From: Actinobacteria bacterium UBA6100
GTDB taxonomy: Bacteria; Actinomycetota; Coriobacteriia; Anaerosomatales; Anaerosomataceae
Length of the DNA stretch: 64,000 bases
Assembly: GCA_002423585.1 (NCBI GenBank)
Contig: DIWS01000018.1
Location: forward strand, 1-64,000
Reading direction: 5' to 3'
In this document: positions 33,801 to 41,443 of the stretch, piece by piece
Position numbering within the stretch: position 1 is the first letter of the stretch
How the letters are laid out: every line of letters begins with the position of its first letter
Translations under genes and position numbers: made by a program
The notes under the pieces: generated by a model
The model's database searches: none
Seen by the model: only the letters and a program-made list of their open reading frames with translations
What the model was told of the DNA's origin: nothing

Positions 33801-34541
33801 CGGTCGGTCAAGCTGGCGCGAGAGCTGCGCACACGCGTCCCGGACCTCCTCCATCGCGTGGCGTTCTACAACGGGGGGATGACGCGCGAGAGCCGCCATG
33901 CGGTCGAGCGCGCGTTCCGCGAGGGTGACCTCAGGGTGGTCGTGGCCACCAGCGCGTTCGGAGAGGGCGTGAACATCCCGGACGTCCGTCACGTCGTGCT
34001 CTACCACCTGCCGATGGGGGAGGTCGAGTTCAATCAGCTCTGCGGACGTGGTGGTCGCGATGGTGATCCCGCCTCGGTGCATCTCCTCTTCGGCAAGAAG
34101 GACGCGCACCTGAATCGGATGATCCTTGAGTCGGCAGCGCCTCCGAGAGACGACCTCGGGGCACTCTACCTGGTGTTGCGGGACATCGCCGCCGAGTCGG
34201 GCGGCGCGATCGAGATCACCAACGCCGATCTCGCGGAGCGTGTGAAGCGCCGCCGCCCGCGCGCCTCGCTGAGCGAGAAGGGCGTCTCCACCGGCGTGGG
34301 CGTGTTCCGCGAGCTCGGGCTTGTGGCGAGCGAGGGCACCGGCGCGTACCGGCGCCTCACGGTCCTGCCGACTCCCGCGGTGAAGCTCGACCTCACGAGT
34401 TCGGTGCGCTACGCGGAGGGTCTGGACGAGATCGAGGGCTTCGAGGAGTTCCGCGCCTACGCGCTCGAGACGGATGCGGAGATGTTGCTGCGCGCCTTCA
34501 ATCGTCCTATCCTGCCCACACGACAGGAAGGCACCTCCTGA
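30891..34541 (+). CDS. recJ: RecJ exonuclease-HIRAN-RecQ-like helicase fusion protein
   Basis: The 1216-residue protein joins three repair modules. Residues about 10-560 are RecJ: GDFDLDG (Asp94, 96, 98), VDCGIS, TDHHEPG (Asp174-His175-His176), LNAAGRM, GGHAMAAGL and the OB region, so the 5'-3' single-strand exonuclease site looks intact. Residues about 606-686 form a HIRAN domain (AGVSFEGRQEVVARL, ENEFDANACALFDPFGDQVGFLN), a 3'-end or damage-binding fold. Residues about 740-1216 are a superfamily II helicase with Walker A ATGRGKS (767-773), DEAHH (872), ATATA and GRGGRDG, closest to RecQ in wording, and a winged-helix end. ATG 30891 fits the leaderless promoter. TGATG couples it to relA. Confidence 0.9.
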   Translation: MTETTRACAQMRWDVARADAGTVASLAEAVGLSSITASVLVARGIANAEEARHFLEPSLDRDWVTEADIPGMSEAARRVADAVTREQRILVFGDFDLDGISAAATATLGLRAMGAHVDTAVPHRFREGYGLTAASIERIAASEPDLVVTVDCGISNAAEIAALAERGIDAVVTDHHEPGDGVPAGVPVADPKLAEHGPEISGAGVALALVQAVGAILGFPDVWRNLTDLAMLGTVADIVPLVGPNRALVAEGIRRTRSEPRAGIAALAVVAGVDITALDTDRVAYSLAPRLNAAGRMADPEIAVQLLLGTDPGEADVLAHALDEHNRVRQAAESDLYDAAYLEAGRTFAPGDRVLVVAGEHWHEGVRGIVASRLVGRFGVPAIVFCIEDGQAQGSGRSVEGVDLYAALSELAPMLDRFGGHAMAAGLALPAASVDLFRERLGGLLASRPAEDFVSRMVIDAEVPLDALSRELVSELALLGPFGFGNKRPLLAVRGVFMNGRKRVGKAEEHFKFTAFDGVASLPAIAFRCAGIETLVDTEAAVDVAFELDCDEWRGVERVQMLARDVRLREVEPGAPASALVDDLFEHAEEILARGEYSGIAEAESFHTKLAGVSFEGRQEVVARLAPGIPLRLARQPENEFDANACALFDPFGDQVGFLNRRLAAVLAPVIDAGVEYDVEVTEVTGGEEGASLGVNVLVSRRGADLDQDEETRLQALERRTALAALGAPDLDAELVRHFIGERELHAAQAEALGHLARGSSTLAVMATGRGKSLIFHVHAAREAIARGGASVFVYPLRALVADQSFHLEDSFAALGCSVATLTGETAPGGRDGAFAALADGSLDVVLTTPEFLDHHAARFAAAGRIAFVVVDEAHHVGLARAGHRPAYARLDRALEALGHPLVLAATATAPAEVAEAITTVLGVREVVLDPTVRDNLRIVDSRGTDDKNARVATLAASGEKIIVYVNSRDRSVKLARELRTRVPDLLHRVAFYNGGMTRESRHAVERAFREGDLRVVVATSAFGEGVNIPDVRHVVLYHLPMGEVEFNQLCGRGGRDGDPASVHLLFGKKDAHLNRMILESAAPPRDDLGALYLVLRDIAAESGGAIEITNADLAERVKRRRPRASLSEKGVSTGVGVFRELGLVASEGTGAYRRLTVLPTPAVKLDLTSSVRYAEGLDEIEGFEEFRAYALETDAEMLLRAFNRPILPTRQEGTS

Positions 34542-36751
34542 TGTCGGTGACGCTCGAAGGTATCGAAGCGCAGATCCGCTCCTACAATCCCTCGGCAGAC
34601 CTGCGGGGGATCGAGGAGGCGTACGCGTTCGCGCTCGAGCACCACGCGGGGCAGATGCGCAAGAGCGGCGAGCCGTTCATCAGCCATCCGCTCGAGGTGG
34701 CGATGATCCTCGCGGGGCTGAACCTGGACACGGCCACGCTGCAGGCCGCGATCCTCCACGATGTGGTGGAAGACAGCGCGGTGAGCCTCAAGGAGATCCG
34801 CGAGCGTTTCGGCGATGAGGTGGCGGTCCTGGTCGACGGGGTCACCAAGCTCGGCCGCATCAAGTTCAGCTCGCTCGCCGAGGCGCAGAGCCAGAACCTG
34901 CGCAAGATGCTCATCGCCATGGCCAAGGACATCCGCGTGATCCTGATCAAGCTCGCCGACCGCCTGCACAACATGCGGACCCTCGGCGCGCTTTCGGAGG
35001 AGAAGCAGCACCGCAAGGCGATCGAGACGATGGAGATCTACGCACCCCTGGCACACCGTCTCGGGATCTCCTCGATCAAGTGGGAGCTCGAGGACCTTGC
35101 GTTCTACTACCTTGAGCCGAAGAAGTTCGCGCAGATCCAGAAGATGGTGGCCGAGAGCCGCGACGCGCGCGAGGCGTACCTGCACCAGGTGATCGACCAG
35201 CTCTCGAGCGAGCTCGAAGCGATCGGCATCACCGGCGACATCTCGGGCAGGCCGAAGCACCTGTACAGCATCTACCAGAAGATGACGCATCGCGGTAAGG
35301 ACTTCTCGGAGATCTACGACCTCATCGCGCTCCGCGTGATCGTGGATTCGGTGAAGGACGTCTACGGCGCGCTCGGCACGGTGCACTCCATCTGGAAGCC
35401 GGTTCCGGGTCGCTTCAAGGACTATGTCGCGATGCCCAAGTTCAACATGTACCAGTCGCTTCACACCACCGTCATCGGTCCGGCGGGGCGCCCCCTCGAG
35501 ATCCAGATCCGCACCGAGGAGATGCACCGGACAGCGGAGTACGGCATCGCCGCTCACTGGCGCTACAAAGAAGGCGGGCGTGCCGACGAGGCCTTCGACG
35601 AGCGGCTGTCGTGGCTTCGGCAGATGCTCGAATGGCAGACCGAGCTCAAGGACCCACGTGAGTTCATGGAGGCGCTCAAGATCGACCTGTTCGAAGACGA
35701 GGTGTTCGTCTTCTCGCCGAAGGGTGACGTGATCTCGCTCAGGCGCGGCTCCACCCCGATCGACTTCGCGTACATGATCCACACGGAGGTGGGACACCAC
35801 TGCGTGGGTGCCAAGGTGAACGGCTCGATCGTCACCCTCGACTACGAGCTCGAGATGGGCGACCGCGTCGAGATCCTGACCAACAAGAACTCGTGGCCCA
35901 GCCGCGACTGGCTGAACGTCGTTCGCACCTCCTCGGCCAGGAGCAAGATCCGGAGCTACTTCTCAAAGGCGAGCCGCGAAGACGATCTGGTCAAGGGCAA
36001 GGACGAGCTCGGCAAGATCCTGCGCAAGCAGGGTATGCATGTGGGTGCCAGCTCCCTCGGCAAGGCGCTCGATGTCATCGCCAAGGACATGAACCTGGCC
36101 GAAGGCGAGGACCTACTGGCGGCGATCGGTGGCGGGAAGCAGAGCCCGAAGCAGGTGGTCACCAAACTGATCAAGATGCTCGCGAAGGACGATGCGCCGG
36201 TACTCGCGCCGGAGGGCGAGACCACTCTGCCGATCCTGCAGCCGTCACGCGCTGTGAACCGTCGGAAGAGCGCCACCGGTGTGCGCGTGAAGGGCATCGA
36301 CGATGTGCTCGTCCGGCTCGCGCACTGCTGCAACCCGGTGCCTGGTGACGACATCGTCGGCTTCGTGACGCGCGGCCGGGGCGTCTCGGTCCACCGGGCC
36401 GACTGCCCGAACGCGCGTGAGCTGGTGAGTTCGAGTGCCGAGCGCATCCTCGAGGTCGAATGGGACACCGGGGCCTCCACCACCTATCAGGTGGAGATCC
36501 TCATCGAGGCGCTCGACCGCACCCGTCTGTTGCAGGACATCTCGGTCGCGCTGGCGGACGCGGGGGTGAACGTGCTCTCGGCGGCGGTCTCCACCGACCG
36601 GCAGGGTGTGGCATACCTGCGATTCCTGTTCGAGCTCGGGCACATGGACCAACTGCAGCGTGTGCTCAACCAGGTCCGCGGCGTGGAGGGCGTGTTCGAC
36701 GCCAAGCGCACCATGCCCGAGGGCGGCAAGAAGCGGGTGGACCGCGCATGA
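34541..36751 (+). CDS. relA: bifunctional (p)ppGpp synthetase/hydrolase
   Basis: The 736-residue Rel protein makes and degrades the alarmone (p)ppGpp. The hydrolase HD site is complete (ILHDVVED, His73-Asp74 and Glu77-Asp78). The synthetase core is visible in RGKDFSEIYDLIALRVI and FNMYQSLHTTVIGPAG, then EIQIRTEEMHRTAEYGIAAHW. TGS, helical, a Cys-containing linker (HCCNPVPGDDIVGFVT) and a C-terminal ACT domain follow. Everything needed for both activities is present. Its ATG overlaps the recJ-fusion stop as TGATG and its stop overlaps the next start as ATGA. Confidence 0.95.
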   Translation: MSVTLEGIEAQIRSYNPSADLRGIEEAYAFALEHHAGQMRKSGEPFISHPLEVAMILAGLNLDTATLQAAILHDVVEDSAVSLKEIRERFGDEVAVLVDGVTKLGRIKFSSLAEAQSQNLRKMLIAMAKDIRVILIKLADRLHNMRTLGALSEEKQHRKAIETMEIYAPLAHRLGISSIKWELEDLAFYYLEPKKFAQIQKMVAESRDAREAYLHQVIDQLSSELEAIGITGDISGRPKHLYSIYQKMTHRGKDFSEIYDLIALRVIVDSVKDVYGALGTVHSIWKPVPGRFKDYVAMPKFNMYQSLHTTVIGPAGRPLEIQIRTEEMHRTAEYGIAAHWRYKEGGRADEAFDERLSWLRQMLEWQTELKDPREFMEALKIDLFEDEVFVFSPKGDVISLRRGSTPIDFAYMIHTEVGHHCVGAKVNGSIVTLDYELEMGDRVEILTNKNSWPSRDWLNVVRTSSARSKIRSYFSKASREDDLVKGKDELGKILRKQGMHVGASSLGKALDVIAKDMNLAEGEDLLAAIGGGKQSPKQVVTKLIKMLAKDDAPVLAPEGETTLPILQPSRAVNRRKSATGVRVKGIDDVLVRLAHCCNPVPGDDIVGFVTRGRGVSVHRADCPNARELVSSSAERILEVEWDTGASTTYQVEILIEALDRTRLLQDISVALADAGVNVLSAAVSTDRQGVAYLRFLFELGHMDQLQRVLNQVRGVEGVFDAKRTMPEGGKKRVDRA

Positions 36752-37365
36752 GGGTGCGCAGGCTCACGCTCGGGATGCTCGACACCAACTGCTGGGTCGT
36801 CGATGACGGCGCCGGAGGTCCGGCGATCGTGATCGACCCGGCGGATGGGGCGGGCGAGATCCTCGATGCTCTTGGCGGGGCGCCGGTCGGAGCGTTGGCG
36901 CTCACACACGGGCACTTCGACCACATCGGCGCGGTGCGCGAGCTGGTGGCGGCCACCGCTGCGCCGCTGCTGGTGCATGAGGCCGATGCGGATTCGATCA
37001 CGACGGCTGTCGGCTCCGGCGGCGCACCCTTCGGCTTCGAGGTGAGCGCGCCGTCCGCGGACCGGGTGCTCACGGCCGGGGACACGATCGTGGCGGGGGC
37101 CGTCGCCCTGACCGTGCTGCACACGCCCGGCCACACCCCGGGCTGCATCTGTCTGCTGGGCGACGGTCACCTCTTCAGCGGTGATACGCTGTTCGCCGGC
37201 AGCATCGGTCGCACGGATTTCCCGGGCGGCGACATGGCCGCGATGCGGCGTTCTATCGCCCGTCTTGCCGAACTGCCGGATGAAGTGCGCGTGCACCCGG
37301 GCCACGGCCCGGAGACCACCATCGGCAGGGAGCGACGGGTGAACCCTTACTTCCCCCGAGCGTGA
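36748..37365 (+). CDS. MBL-fold metallo-hydrolase (glyoxalase II-like)
   Basis: The 205-residue protein has the binuclear metal motif THGHFDHIG, then HTPGHTPGC, GDTLFAGSIGR and the closing HPGHGPET. These give the full His/Asp ligand set of the glyoxalase II-like branch. The substrate is unknown. The ATG at 36748 overlaps relA by four bases. rel-MBL hydrolase pairs are common in Gram-positives. Confidence 0.9.
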   Translation: MRVRRLTLGMLDTNCWVVDDGAGGPAIVIDPADGAGEILDALGGAPVGALALTHGHFDHIGAVRELVAATAAPLLVHEADADSITTAVGSGGAPFGFEVSAPSADRVLTAGDTIVAGAVALTVLHTPGHTPGCICLLGDGHLFSGDTLFAGSIGRTDFPGGDMAAMRRSIARLAELPDEVRVHPGHGPETTIGRERRVNPYFPRA

Positions 37366-37399
37366 CCCGTCCTCGAGCCGCCAGGGAGCCACTGTCACG

Positions 37400-38863
37400 A
37401 TGACGAACACCGCACACGACGGTCTGGTCGACGACATCCTGGATCTGATCGGATCCGGTCCGGAGGGCGATCGGGACCGCTTCGACGATCTCGCGATGCG
37501 CGTCTTCGCGCGGCAGTACGCGAACAACGGGCCGTACCGGGCGTTCTGCGACGCCGCCGGCGCCTCCCCCGATACGGTCCGCTCCTGGGAGGACGTGCCC
37601 GCGTATCCGACCGATGCGTTCAAAGACGACGTGGTCGCCTCCTTCCCGCTCGAGGAGGCCGTGCTCGCCAACCTCACCAGCGGCACGACCTCGCCGAACC
37701 AGCGGGGGAGGATCTTCCGCGACAAGGACGGCAAGCGCCTGATCTTCACGGCGAACCGCGTGATGACCGGGGCATATCTGTTCCCCGACTTCTCCGAAGG
37801 GCAGCGCTGCAGGCTCCTTCTGATGACCCCCGGACCCGACCTGGCCCCGTCGATGGGCATGGCGATCGGGATGGATCAGACCCGCCGGGCGTTCGGCACC
37901 GAGGACAGCGTGTTCCTCGTGGGCCGCAGCGGCATCGATGTGCGTGCGCTGGTGGCCGCCCTGGAGCGTGCGCAGGCGACGGGTGTGCCGGTCGCGCTCG
38001 TGGGCTCGACCTCGGCGTTCGTCTACTTCTTCAACGCCTGTCGCCGCAAGGGCCGCCGGTTCGCCGTGCCGGCGGGGAGCCGGATCTGCGACGGCGGGGG
38101 CTACCGCGGACGCTTCGGTGTGGTGACGCGGGACGACTTCTACCGGCTCGCCGCCGAGGTCCTCGGCGTTCCGGAGACGCACTGCATCAACACGCTGGGC
38201 ATGGCCGAGAGCGCCACCAACTACTTCGACAGCGCGCTGCGCGACGCTCACGCCGGACGTGAAGGGGCGCGCCGCAAGGTCGCGCCGCCGTGGACGCGGG
38301 TGTGCGCCGTGGATCCGTCAACGGGTGTGGTCCTGCCACGGGGAGAGGTGGGACTGCTGCAGCACTACGACCTGGCGAACCTACCCACTGTCCTCGGCGT
38401 GCAGACCGACAACCTCGGATACACGGACGGCGATGACGGCTTCGAGATCATCGGCAGGGCGAAGGTCGTCGACGGGCGGGTGGACGAGATGCCCAGCGAG
38501 CGCACGGTCGGGCCCATGGGCGACCGTCGCGTCTTCCGCCTCCTCGAGGCGTACGTCAACTTCTCGATCGACTTCAAGATGGGCCGCATCACCAGCCGCG
38601 ATGCCGCGGCAGACCCCGTCGGGCTCCGCCGGGAGGCCGAGGCGGCTGCGGGCGCGTCGGCAGGTGAGGCCGACGCGATCGTCGCCTCATGTCCCCTGGT
38701 CATGGAGGAACTGGTGGCCGGTGCGGACGATCCCGCTGCCCGTGCGCGCGCCGATGCCGCGATCGCGGTGTTTGAAGCCGGGGCACGCGAGGCGGGGCTT
38801 CCCGATTCCGGCGTATCGTGTGACGATGACGACTCGCATGAAGCGGATAGGGAGCTGACGTGA
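37400..38863 (+). CDS. LuxE-like acyl-protein synthetase/adenylating enzyme
   Basis: The 487-residue protein belongs to the LuxE/acyl-protein synthetase branch of adenylate-forming enzymes. The phosphate-binding loop is LTSGTTSPNQRG (about 92-103), followed by VALVGSTSAFVYFF, an ICDGGGYRGR segment, INTLGMAESATNYF and DNLGYTDGDDGFEIIGRAK near the end of the adenylation domain. LuxE activates fatty acids and passes them to a reductase; there is no luxCD here. Its C-terminus is acidic and Ala-rich. The GTGA overlap with the next membrane gene puts it in the cytochrome c maturation operon. Confidence 0.8.
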   Translation: MTNTAHDGLVDDILDLIGSGPEGDRDRFDDLAMRVFARQYANNGPYRAFCDAAGASPDTVRSWEDVPAYPTDAFKDDVVASFPLEEAVLANLTSGTTSPNQRGRIFRDKDGKRLIFTANRVMTGAYLFPDFSEGQRCRLLLMTPGPDLAPSMGMAIGMDQTRRAFGTEDSVFLVGRSGIDVRALVAALERAQATGVPVALVGSTSAFVYFFNACRRKGRRFAVPAGSRICDGGGYRGRFGVVTRDDFYRLAAEVLGVPETHCINTLGMAESATNYFDSALRDAHAGREGARRKVAPPWTRVCAVDPSTGVVLPRGEVGLLQHYDLANLPTVLGVQTDNLGYTDGDDGFEIIGRAKVVDGRVDEMPSERTVGPMGDRRVFRLLEAYVNFSIDFKMGRITSRDAAADPVGLRREAEAAAGASAGEADAIVASCPLVMEELVAGADDPAARARADAAIAVFEAGAREAGLPDSGVSCDDDDSHEADRELT

Positions 38864-39237
38864 ACGTACTCGACATACTCGTGATCATGAACAACTACTT
38901 CCATGACGTGGCTACGGCCACGCTGATCGCCGCAGCGGTGATCATGTGGGTGCTCGAGCGGCGTGCACGCGCCGACGCCCCCGGCGACCTCGCGCTGCTG
39001 GGTCGCGCGTACCCCACACTCACGCGGTTCGCGAATGCGGCGCTGGTGTGGGTCATCCTCGGAGGCATCCCCCGGCTCATCACCTTCAACACGCACGACC
39101 TCGGGGCGGTGCGCGGGGATCTCGGTGTGGCGATCGCGGTCAAGCATGTGGTCGAGGTGGCCGCCGTGATCGCCGGCGCGGTGATGTGGCGCCAGGTCAG
39201 GCGGCGCATCGAGTCGTCCGGGGTGAGTGGCGAGTAG
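38860..39237 (+). CDS. predicted membrane protein in the cytochrome c maturation operon
   Basis: The 125-residue protein has four hydrophobic segments with His residues at helix borders (NNYFHDVAT near residue 15 and AVKHVVEV near 90). Such His pairs could bind haem, which would suit a position before ResB and CcsA; that is inference. It starts with GTG overlapping the LuxE-like stop and overlaps resB by 11 bases. The family is not recognised. Confidence 0.75.
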   Translation: MNVLDILVIMNNYFHDVATATLIAAAVIMWVLERRARADAPGDLALLGRAYPTLTRFANAALVWVILGGIPRLITFNTHDLGAVRGDLGVAIAVKHVVEVAAVIAGAVMWRQVRRRIESSGVSGE

Positions 39238-40564
39238 TCCGGTGAGGCGCATCTACAACCTGCTTCGATCGCGCACGCTGGCGTTCTGGCTCATCGGGGC
39301 GTTCGTCGCGTACTCGGCGGTCGCCACGTCGGTCACCGAAGGTGACTTCGCGCGCGCCTATGCCAACCCGCTCTTCTATGCGATCGCCACGGCGCTGGCA
39401 CTCGCCACGGGCGCATGTGCCTGGGAGCGCACCGCAGGTGCCGCGCGTGCGTGGCGCACGGGGACCTCCGCATCGGCAGCGTTCGTTGAGCGCCTCGCGA
39501 GCACGCCGCAGATCGCCGTGGCGCTGCCTTCCGAGGCCGAGGCGGGCTCCGTGCTGCAGGACGTCGGACGAAGTTTGCGTGCGATGCGTCTGCGGGTTCA
39601 GGTCGGGGAGGGCCGGCTGGTGGCGGCCACGCCCCGGATCGCGCTTCTTGGCAGCCCGGTGTTCCACTGGGCGCTGGTCGCGCTGTTCGTCGTGGTCGCG
39701 GCGGGGCGCCTCACCCGCGCCGAAGGGCTCATGGGCGTGCCGGTAGGATCGGGCCGCCCCGATGTCGCCTCATCGTACGGCACGCTCGAAGAGGGCATCC
39801 TGCACGATGCGGACTTCACGGGACTGACCGTCCGCGTCACCGAGTTGCGCCGCGATCATGTGGTGGCCGGCGTCGACCGCGGGGCCGCACCCCTCGTCGA
39901 ACTGTGGCGAGGCGATACGCGTGTGGCCCGGCACCTCGTCTACCCGAACAGCCCCTTGCGCTACGGATCGATGCTCGTCCATGCGAACGCGTATGGCCTG
40001 AGTGCCCGCTTCACCCTCATCGGCCCCGCCGAGGAGCAGACCACCGACGTGTTCTACGACTTCTCCGCGGAATCGCCGGTGGTCGAGGCGTACAGCCCGT
40101 TGGTCGTCGACAGCGCTGACGGGGGCACAGTGACGGTGCAGACGGGCATCCCCCTCGACATCACGGGAGACGTCGCGCCCTGGGTCGTTCCGGCAGAGCC
40201 CCGTGTGGCGTGGACGCGCATCGTGGACGGCGTGGAGGCGACGGGCACCGTCGGCCTCGGCGAGTCGATCGACGTCGGGGGCGGCGCAACGCTTCGTCTC
40301 GACGACGTCGGTTACTACGCACGGCTCTCCGTCGTCGATGACTGGTCGGTCTACCCGCTGTACGCGGTGCTGGCCATCGCCGTCATCGGTCTGGCGCTCG
40401 CGCTGTTGTTGCCGCCGAAGGCCGTCTGGGTCATGCTCGTGGAGAGCGAACGGGGAACGTCGCTCCATGCGCGCACACGCCAGCCGCGTTCGGAACTCGT
40501 GTTCGCATCCGCGGTAGGAGATGTCCTGTGCCGGGCTGCCGAAGGAAAGGGTGAACGCCCGTGA
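39227..40564 (+). CDS. resB: ResB-like cytochrome c biogenesis protein
   Basis: The 445-residue membrane protein is ResB/Ccs1-like, part of system II, which carries haem across the membrane and attaches it to apocytochromes c. Four membrane helices are expected: near residues 18-35 (LAFWLIGAFVAYSAVATSV), 48-65, 145-160, and 378-398. The region between the third and fourth is the large extracytoplasmic domain. GTG at 39227 is given; GTG at 39242 would start five residues later and is equally likely. A GTGA overlap links it to ccsA. Confidence 0.83.
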   Translation: MASSPVRRIYNLLRSRTLAFWLIGAFVAYSAVATSVTEGDFARAYANPLFYAIATALALATGACAWERTAGAARAWRTGTSASAAFVERLASTPQIAVALPSEAEAGSVLQDVGRSLRAMRLRVQVGEGRLVAATPRIALLGSPVFHWALVALFVVVAAGRLTRAEGLMGVPVGSGRPDVASSYGTLEEGILHDADFTGLTVRVTELRRDHVVAGVDRGAAPLVELWRGDTRVARHLVYPNSPLRYGSMLVHANAYGLSARFTLIGPAEEQTTDVFYDFSAESPVVEAYSPLVVDSADGGTVTVQTGIPLDITGDVAPWVVPAEPRVAWTRIVDGVEATGTVGLGESIDVGGGATLRLDDVGYYARLSVVDDWSVYPLYAVLAIAVIGLALALLLPPKAVWVMLVESERGTSLHARTRQPRSELVFASAVGDVLCRAAEGKGERP

Positions 40565-41382
40565 CCGCCGAGATCATCATCATGTGGGCTACGGTGACGC
40601 TGTATGCGCTGTCGGCCGTAGGGCTCATCATCGGCTACGTCTTCCGCAAGCCGAATCTGGTCGCCGTGTCACTGTTCGTCGTGGCCGCGGGACTCGTGGT
40701 GCACGCAGGGGCGATCGGTATCCGCTGGGTCCGCGTCGGCCACGGGCCGTATCTGGGCTTCTACGAGGTCGTCTCCTCGTTCGCGTTCGTCTCGGCCCTG
40801 GCCTTTCTGGTCCTGGCATGGCGCAACAGGGCGGTCCGGGTCGTGGGCACCGTGCTGATGCCGTTGTCGTTCCTGTCGCTGGGTGCCGCGATGATGGCGC
40901 CGACCGCCGACATGGACCTGACGGGCACGCTCGCAAGCTACTGGCTGGGCATTCACGTCGCGTTCGCCAAGCTCGCGTACGGCTCGTTCATCACCTCGTT
41001 CGCCTTTGCGGTGCTCTACATCGCACTCTCGAAGCGTCCGGACGACCCCGAAGCATCCGAATCGAAGCTCCTGCGTTTCGATGACCTCACCTTCAAGTTC
41101 CTCGCGGCCGGGTTCATCTTCCTCGGGATCATGATCGTCGCGGGTGCCATCTGGGCGAACGAAGCGTGGGGCCGCTACTGGGGATGGGATCCGATCGAGA
41201 CCTGGTCGCTCATCTCCTGGTTCTGCTACGCGATCGCCATCCACCTGCGTGTGACGAAGGGGTGGCGCGACAAGAAGTTCGCGTGGGCGGCGATCGTTCC
41301 ACTGCCGGTTGTGCTCTTCGCGCTCCTCGGTGTGGCGATCGTGTACCAGTCGGTCCACGGGGCGTATCTCATCGGGACGTAG
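40561..41382 (+). CDS. ccsA: cytochrome c biogenesis protein CcsA/CcsB (haem handling)
   Basis: The 273-residue membrane protein has about eight helices and the tryptophan-rich WWD-type motif NEAWGRYWGWDPIETWSLISW near residues 200-220, which handles haem at the outer face. Conserved His residues flank it (GIHVAFAKLAYGSF, and IAIHLRVTKGW). With ResB it makes a complete system II. The presence of the pair implies that the cell makes c-type cytochromes, although none is encoded in this window. Confidence 0.92.
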   Translation: MTAEIIIMWATVTLYALSAVGLIIGYVFRKPNLVAVSLFVVAAGLVVHAGAIGIRWVRVGHGPYLGFYEVVSSFAFVSALAFLVLAWRNRAVRVVGTVLMPLSFLSLGAAMMAPTADMDLTGTLASYWLGIHVAFAKLAYGSFITSFAFAVLYIALSKRPDDPEASESKLLRFDDLTFKFLAAGFIFLGIMIVAGAIWANEAWGRYWGWDPIETWSLISWFCYAIAIHLRVTKGWRDKKFAWAAIVPLPVVLFALLGVAIVYQSVHGAYLIGT

Positions 41383-41397
41383 TCCGCGCACTTCGGC

Positions 41398-41403
41398 TAC
41401 ACT
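41398..41403 (+). promoter_or_regulatory. -10 box for hisS
   Basis: TACACT at 41398-41403 lies 41 bases before the GTG of hisS. No T-box or other leader element is seen. Confidence 0.4.
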
Positions 41404-41443
41404 CGTTACCCGCAGGTCCCCGGCTACGAAGAGGCTCGTTCGC

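Noticed and set aside
41383..41443. T-box leader upstream of hisS
   Set aside because: The leader is too short and has no T-box sequence; the same holds for alaS and aspS.
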